The notes under the pieces: generated by a model | The model's input: only the letters and a program-made list of their open reading frames with translations | Databases searched by the model: none | What the model was told of the DNA's origin: nothing | Part shown: in pieces, positions 60,253 to 64,000 of the stretch | How the letters are laid out: each line of letters starts with the position of its first letter | Position numbering within the stretch: the stretch's first letter is position 1 | Position numbers and translations under genes: made by a program | NCBI GenBank assembly: GCA_017347485.1 | Contig: AP021857.1 | Location: 930,001 to 994,000, forward strand | From: Candidatus Desulfobacillus denitrificans | GTDB taxonomy: Bacteria; Pseudomonadota; Gammaproteobacteria; Burkholderiales; Rhodocyclaceae | Length of the DNA: 64,000 nucleotides | Reading direction: 5' to 3'

Positions 60253-60604
60253 GGTTGAATTCTAATCACAAAAAGCCAATCTGCAACACGCCGTGCGCAA
60301 CGGTTTGTCTGTCCGCTGCCGGGCGGCGCGGGCGAGAGCCGTCGTGAATCAGTCTGTGCCAAAAAGCTACAAATTGCTGTCATGCAGCATGAAAAAACAC
60401 GGGAAAGTGCTTGACGCGCCATATTTGCCTGGCGTAAAAAATCATGCGTGTTTGTCGCAAAGTCTATGCAATACCGCTGGTTGGACGCCGTGTTTCTTCC
60501 CGAATCCCGCTTCGCTCCCGTGGTTGTCGCTTGCTTTCAAAACAAACATCCGGGTCCATCAAGGTGGTGCCCGGCCAAGACGCTTAACACGAGGAAAGAG
60601 TTTT
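60253..60604. other. intergenic region between clpS and cspA (352 bases)
   Basis: The left part should hold the clpS promoter and the right part the promoter and long leader of the cold-shock gene. I see no gene in it. Confidence 0.6.
60411..60440 (+). promoter_or_regulatory. candidate promoter of the cold-shock gene
   Basis: TTGACG (60411-60416), an 18-base spacer and TAAAAA (60435-60440) make a plausible promoter. It would give a leader of about 155 bases before the ATG, like the long structured cspA leaders that act as RNA thermosensors. Confidence 0.5.
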
Positions 60605-60808
60605 ATGGCAACGGGTACAGTCAAGTGGTTCAACGACGCCAAGGGTTACGGATTCATCACGCCGGACGACGGCAGCGAGGATCTGTTCGCCCATTTTTCG
60701 GCAATCCAGATGGGTGGCTTCAAGACGCTCAAGGAGGGACAGAAGGTCTCCTTCGAGGTGACGCAGGGTCCGAAAGGCAAGCAGGCCTCGAATATTCAGG
60801 CTGCCTGA
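60605..60808 (+). CDS. cold-shock protein, CspA family
   Basis: The 67-residue protein is a single cold-shock domain with RNP1 (KGYGFITP) and RNP2 (DLFAHFSAI) motifs, starting [14 protein letters not shown]. It binds single-stranded RNA and DNA and melts RNA structure. Whether it responds to cold or is constitutive cannot be told. GAGGAAAG precedes the ATG. Confidence 0.97.
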   Translation: MATGTVKWFNDAKGYGFITPDDGSEDLFAHFSAIQMGGFKTLKEGQKVSFEVTQGPKGKQASNIQAA

Positions 60809-60867
60809 AGCGGCCGTGGATCGGCCGCGGGCACCTCCGCTGCCGATTGTCTGATCCGGATATGCGG

Positions 60868-60898
60868 AAGCCCGGCCCCTTGCGGGACTCGGGCTTTT
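60868..60898 (+). terminator. cold-shock gene terminator
   Basis: AAGCCCG pairs with CGGGCTT, with an inner CCC/GGG stem and TTTTCTTTTC after, about 60 bases past the cspA-family stop. Confidence 0.8.
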
Positions 60899-60949
60899 CT
60901 TTTCGGCTAAACAAGCCGGCGGGTACCGGCTTTATCGGCTGTTACGGGA

Positions 60950-61357
60950 TCACTTCGCTTCCGGCCCCCAGCCGCTCTGTTCGACGAGACGGAACAGGTC
61001 GGCCTCGGTGATGATGCCGAGCGGCACACCCTCTTCCATGACGACGATGCGGCGGATGCCATTGTTCATCATCTGCCGCGCGACATGCAGCAAAGGCGTC
61101 TCGCGCGTGCAGGTGATCAGGTAACGGTTGGCAATTTCGTCGACCGTCATGCCGCCCGGCCGACGGTTGGGGACAATGACCTTGCGCAGCACGTCGCGCT
61201 TGGTCATGATGCCCCATTCTCCCTCGGGGTTCGGCTCGACCAGGATGGCATTCAGGCCATGCTCGCGCATGACATGCATGGCCGAATCCACGCTCTCGCC
61301 GCCGCTCACCATCTGGAAGGGCGACATGATGGCGCCGACGCTGCGTTCCGTCTTCAT
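60950..61357 (-). CDS. CBS-domain pair protein
   Basis: The 135-residue protein is a tandem CBS (Bateman) module: SVGAIMSPFQMVSGGESVDSAM and MTKRDVLRKVI for the first, MTVDEIANRYLITCTRETPLLHVARQMMNNGIRRIVV and LGIITEADLF for the second. Such modules bind adenosine nucleotides and regulate partner enzymes. It lies 13 bases after icd, so control of isocitrate dehydrogenase or a shared transcript is plausible. Confidence 0.9.
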   Translation of the reverse strand: MKTERSVGAIMSPFQMVSGGESVDSAMHVMREHGLNAILVEPNPEGEWGIMTKRDVLRKVIVPNRRPGGMTVDEIANRYLITCTRETPLLHVARQMMNNGIRRIVVMEEGVPLGIITEADLFRLVEQSGWGPEAK

Positions 61358-61370
61358 TGCATCGCCAGCC

Positions 61371-62618
61371 TTACATCCGCTCGATCATCGCCTGGCCGAA
61401 GGCCGAGCACTTGACCTCGGTGGCGCCTTCCATCAGACGCGCGAAGTCGTAGGTGACGATCTTGTCGGCGATGGCCGCTTCCATCGACTTGATGATGAGG
61501 TCGGCCGCCTCGCGCCAGCCCATGTGGCGCAGCATCATCTCGGCGGAGAGGATCAGCGAACCGGGGTTGACGTAGTCCTTGCCGGCGTACTTCGGCGCCG
61601 TGCCGTGGGTGGCCTCGAAGCAGGCGTACTGATCGGAGATGTTGGCGCCGGGGGCGATGCCGATGCCGCCGACCTGGGCCGCCAGGGCGTCGGAGATGTA
61701 GTCGCCGTTGAGGTTCAGCGTGGCGATCACGTCGTATTCCGCCGGGCGCAGGAGGATCTGCTGCAGGAAGGCGTCGGCGATCATGTCCTTGATGACGATG
61801 TCGCGGCCGGTCTTGGGATTCTTCAGGGTGCACCACGGACCGCCGTCGAGCAGCTTGGCGCCGAACTCCTTCTGCGCCACCTCGTAGCCCCAGTCGCGGA
61901 AGGCGCCCTCGGTGAACTTCTGGATGTTGCCCTTGTGCACCAGCGTCATCGACTTGCGGTCGTTGTCGATGGTGTACTGCAGGGCGGCTCGCACCAGGCG
62001 CGAGGTGCCCTCGCGCGAGACCGGCTTGATGCCGATACCGGAGGTATTCGGAAAGCGGATCTTCTTGACGCCCATCTCTTCCTGCAGGAACTTGATGACC
62101 TTCTTGCAGGCGTCCGTCTCGGCCGCCCACTCGATGCCGGCGTAGATGTCTTCGGTGTTCTCGCGGTAGATGACCATGTCGACCTTGCTCGGGTCCTTCA
62201 ACGGGCTGGGCACCCCCTTGAAGTAGCGCACCGGGCGCACGCACTGGTAGAGGTCGAGTTCCTGGCGCAGGGCGACGTTGAGCGAGCGGATGCCGCCGCC
62301 GACCGGCGTGGTCATCGGCCCCTTGATGGAGACGGAGTATTCCTTCAGCGTCTCGAGGGTCTCGGCCGGCAGCCAGACGTCGCCGCCGTAGAGCCTGGTG
62401 GATTTCTCGCCGGCATAGACTTCCATCCAGTGAATCTTTTTCTTGCCGCCGTAGGCCTTGGCCACTGCCGCATCGACGACCTTGATCATCACCGGCGTGA
62501 TATCCACACCGATGCCATCGCCCTCGATGTAGGGAATGATCGGATTGTCCGGCATGGGTTTGCCGGGGATGATTTTTGCGCCGCCTTGGGGAACCTTGAT
62601 AAGAGAACTCGCGCCCAT
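61371..62618 (-). CDS. icd: NADP-dependent isocitrate dehydrogenase
   Basis: Icd makes 2-oxoglutarate, CO2 and NADPH. The 415-residue protein has [17 protein letters not shown] with the Ser that AceK phosphorylates in the E. coli enzyme, [31 protein letters not shown], and [24 protein letters not shown] chose the ATG at 62618 (MGASSLIK), with AGCAGGA upstream; a GTG four codons earlier is also in frame. The divergent aceK gene is its known modifier. Confidence 0.97.
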   Translation of the reverse strand: MGASSLIKVPQGGAKIIPGKPMPDNPIIPYIEGDGIGVDITPVMIKVVDAAVAKAYGGKKKIHWMEVYAGEKSTRLYGGDVWLPAETLETLKEYSVSIKGPMTTPVGGGIRSLNVALRQELDLYQCVRPVRYFKGVPSPLKDPSKVDMVIYRENTEDIYAGIEWAAETDACKKVIKFLQEEMGVKKIRFPNTSGIGIKPVSREGTSRLVRAALQYTIDNDRKSMTLVHKGNIQKFTEGAFRDWGYEVAQKEFGAKLLDGGPWCTLKNPKTGRDIVIKDMIADAFLQQILLRPAEYDVIATLNLNGDYISDALAAQVGGIGIAPGANISDQYACFEATHGTAPKYAGKDYVNPGSLILSAEMMLRHMGWREAADLIIKSMEAAIADKIVTYDFARLMEGATEVKCSAFGQAMIERM

Positions 62619-62717
62619 TTCCTGCTCCACTGGTGGTTTGTAATGAAGTCGACAGCCGACGATGCCGCCGCCCGCGAACCTTTTGGGACGGGGCGGTATT
62701 GGGTGTTGCCGGCCTTA

Positions 62718-62746
62718 TAAATAAATATTATCCGCCATTACGTCAA
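62718..62746 (-). promoter_or_regulatory. sigma-70 promoter of icd
   Basis: On the minus strand TTGACG (62746-62741), a 17-base spacer and TATTTA (62723-62718) form a good promoter in an AT-rich pocket, about 100 bases before the icd ATG. Confidence 0.65.
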
Positions 62747-62777
62747 ATTTCGCTAGTTCGATGCCCGAGACGGCAGC

Positions 62778-62807
62778 TTGGCGGGGCCGGCAGTTTGCCG
62801 GTATGCT
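62778..62807 (+). promoter_or_regulatory. candidate promoter of aceK
   Basis: TTGGCG (62778-62783), an 18-base spacer and TATGCT (62802-62807) point rightward with the likely transcription start near 62814. That would leave only 12-24 bases before the aceK start codons. Confidence 0.5.
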
Positions 62808-62825
62808 CGATCCTTGCGCTGCAAC

Positions 62826-64000
62826 ATGGAAATTCAAATGCAAATCCCCGCCGGCGAAAACCCCGTGGCACAGGCCGTCGCGCACACCATGCTGGACGGC
62901 TTCAACAAACACTACCGGCTGTTTCGCGAGAGCAGCACGCAGGCCAAGACCCGCTTCGAATCCGGGGATTGGCTGAATGCCCAGCGTGCCGTGCGCGAGC
63001 GCATCGCCTTCTACGACACGCGGGTCAACGAGAGCGTCGCACTGCTGAGGGAGAAATACGCGGCCGAGAAGATCGACGACAACACCTGGCAACTGGCCAA
63101 GCTGCTCTACATCGGGCTGCTTACCAACCACAAGCAACCAGAACTGGCCGAAACCTTCTTCAACTCGGTGTTCTGCAAGATCATGCACCGGACGTATTTC
63201 CACAACGACTTCATCTTCGTGCGTCCGGCGGTGTCCACGGAATTCATCGAATCCGATCCGCCGGCCTATCGCAGCTATTACCCAAACAAGTCCGGTCTGC
63301 GCCAGGTCATCCGCGACATCTGCGCCGACTTCCGCTGGAACTGCGCCTTCGTCAACTCGGAGCGCGACGTCGGCAACGTCATCGATGCCGTCGTGCTCCA
63401 GATGGGAGGCCACCTGCCGGCGGCGGAAGCCAATTTCCAGATCCAGGTGCTGCACTCGGCCTTCTATCGCAACAAGGCGGCCTATATCGTCGGCAAGGCC
63501 ATCAACGGTGACCATGAGTATCCCTTCGTCGTGCCGGTCCTGCACGATTCGAAGGAACGCCTGTATCTCGATGCCATCCTGCTCGACCCGGCGCAGATCC
63601 GCACCCTGTTCAGCCTGAGTCGTGCCTATTTCATGGTCGACATGGAAGTACCATCGGCCTACGTCAAGTTCCTTTCCGGTCTGATGCCGCACAAGCCGCT
63701 GGGCGAAATCTACACGATGCTCGGGCTCGCCAAGCAGGGCAAGACCATGTTCTACCGCGATCTGATGCACCACCTGCGCCACTCGCAGGATGAGTTCATC
63801 ATCGCTCCCGGCATTCCGGGCATGGTCATGAGCGTGTTCACCCTGCCGTCCTTTCCCTACGTGTTCAAGGTGATCCGCGACGTTTTCGCGCCGGCCAAGG
63901 ACGTCGACCACGCCACGGTCAAGGCGAAGTACGTACTGGTCAAGCAGCACGACCGCGTCGGCCGCATGGCGGACACGCTGGAATTCTCCAACGTCGCCCT
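62826..64000 (+). CDS. aceK: isocitrate dehydrogenase kinase/phosphatase (C-terminus cut by window edge)
   Basis: AceK phosphorylates and dephosphorylates Icd, diverting isocitrate to the glyoxylate shunt during growth on acetate. The 391 residues visible include [44 protein letters not shown] and the kinase ATP loop [30 protein letters not shown] block near residue 335. Family length is about 570-600, so the C-terminal third is missing. ATGs at 62826 and 62838 are both possible; GGAA before the second favours it slightly. Confidence 0.95.
   Translation, partial: MEIQMQIPAGENPVAQAVAHTMLDGFNKHYRLFRESSTQAKTRFESGDWLNAQRAVRERIAFYDTRVNESVALLREKYAAEKIDDNTWQLAKLLYIGLLTNHKQPELAETFFNSVFCKIMHRTYFHNDFIFVRPAVSTEFIESDPPAYRSYYPNKSGLRQVIRDICADFRWNCAFVNSERDVGNVIDAVVLQMGGHLPAAEANFQIQVLHSAFYRNKAAYIVGKAINGDHEYPFVVPVLHDSKERLYLDAILLDPAQIRTLFSLSRAYFMVDMEVPSAYVKFLSGLMPHKPLGEIYTMLGLAKQGKTMFYRDLMHHLRHSQDEFIIAPGIPGMVMSVFTLPSFPYVFKVIRDVFAPAKDVDHATVKAKYVLVKQHDRVGRMADTLEFSNVA

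Overview
The window is a gene-dense, high-GC stretch of a Gram-negative chromosome. It holds about 62 protein genes, two of them cut by the window edges. I see no rRNA, tRNA, CRISPR array, insertion sequence or prophage. Gene content fits a betaproteobacterium of the Rhodocyclales type: c-type cytochromes and flavocytochrome c, cyanophycin synthesis with its accessory ABC transporter and DUF1854 protein, oxidative pentose-phosphate genes next to a glucoamylase, a glyoxylate shunt with aceK, and an RND efflux operon. The genus cannot be named from the sequence alone.

Layout. 0-13.4 kb is housekeeping: miaA (partial) and mutL, then a forward run of tightly spaced or overlapping genes from a dedA-like gene through purN, an rRNA methyltransferase-like gene and sufS to an mscS-type channel. 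It is followed by rpmB-rpmG, radC, coaBC and dut. 13.4-18 kb is a leftward redox cluster: a PhnD-like binding protein, a tetrahaem NapC/NirT cytochrome, a haem protein of the ethylbenzene-dehydrogenase gamma type, and fccA-fccB. Divergent from it are a small Cys-bearing lipoyl-domain protein, ettA, an SCO-type copper protein and a LigB dioxygenase. 21.9-27.5 kb holds mixed genes (DUF748, two alpha/beta hydrolases, a FolE-like protein, CDGSH, a TusE/DsrC-family protein, thioredoxin, yaeQ). 27.5-34.3 kb is a sugar-phosphate island (pgl, gnd, tal, zwf, GH15 glucoamylase). 34.4-39.8 kb carries lrgAB, the hyi-tauE-aceB operon and a divergent LysR regulator. 39.8-48.5 kb holds an M48 peptidase and the cyanophycin locus. 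48.5-54.9 kb is a TetR-regulated RND efflux operon. The rest holds a Cys-rich secreted protein, aceA, rraA, clpSA, a cold-shock gene, a CBS protein, and the divergent icd/aceK pair.

How parts fit. aceA, aceB, icd and aceK together control carbon at the isocitrate branch point, and hyi adds glyoxylate/hydroxypyruvate use. The pgl-gnd-tal-zwf-GH15 block could feed glucose released from stored glucan into the oxidative pentose-phosphate route. The cyanophycin locus indicates a nitrogen reserve polymer. The fcc cluster suggests sulfide or other periplasmic electron transfer to c-type cytochromes and, through NapC, contact with the quinone pool.

The most unusual signal is not a gene. The 10-mer GACTGACTTT occurs at least 8 times and its 8-base core CTGACTTT at least 13 times, on both strands, in several reading frames and between genes. 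A rough chance expectation for the 8-mer is about 0.5. It resembles an uptake-signal or other genome-wide recognition motif.
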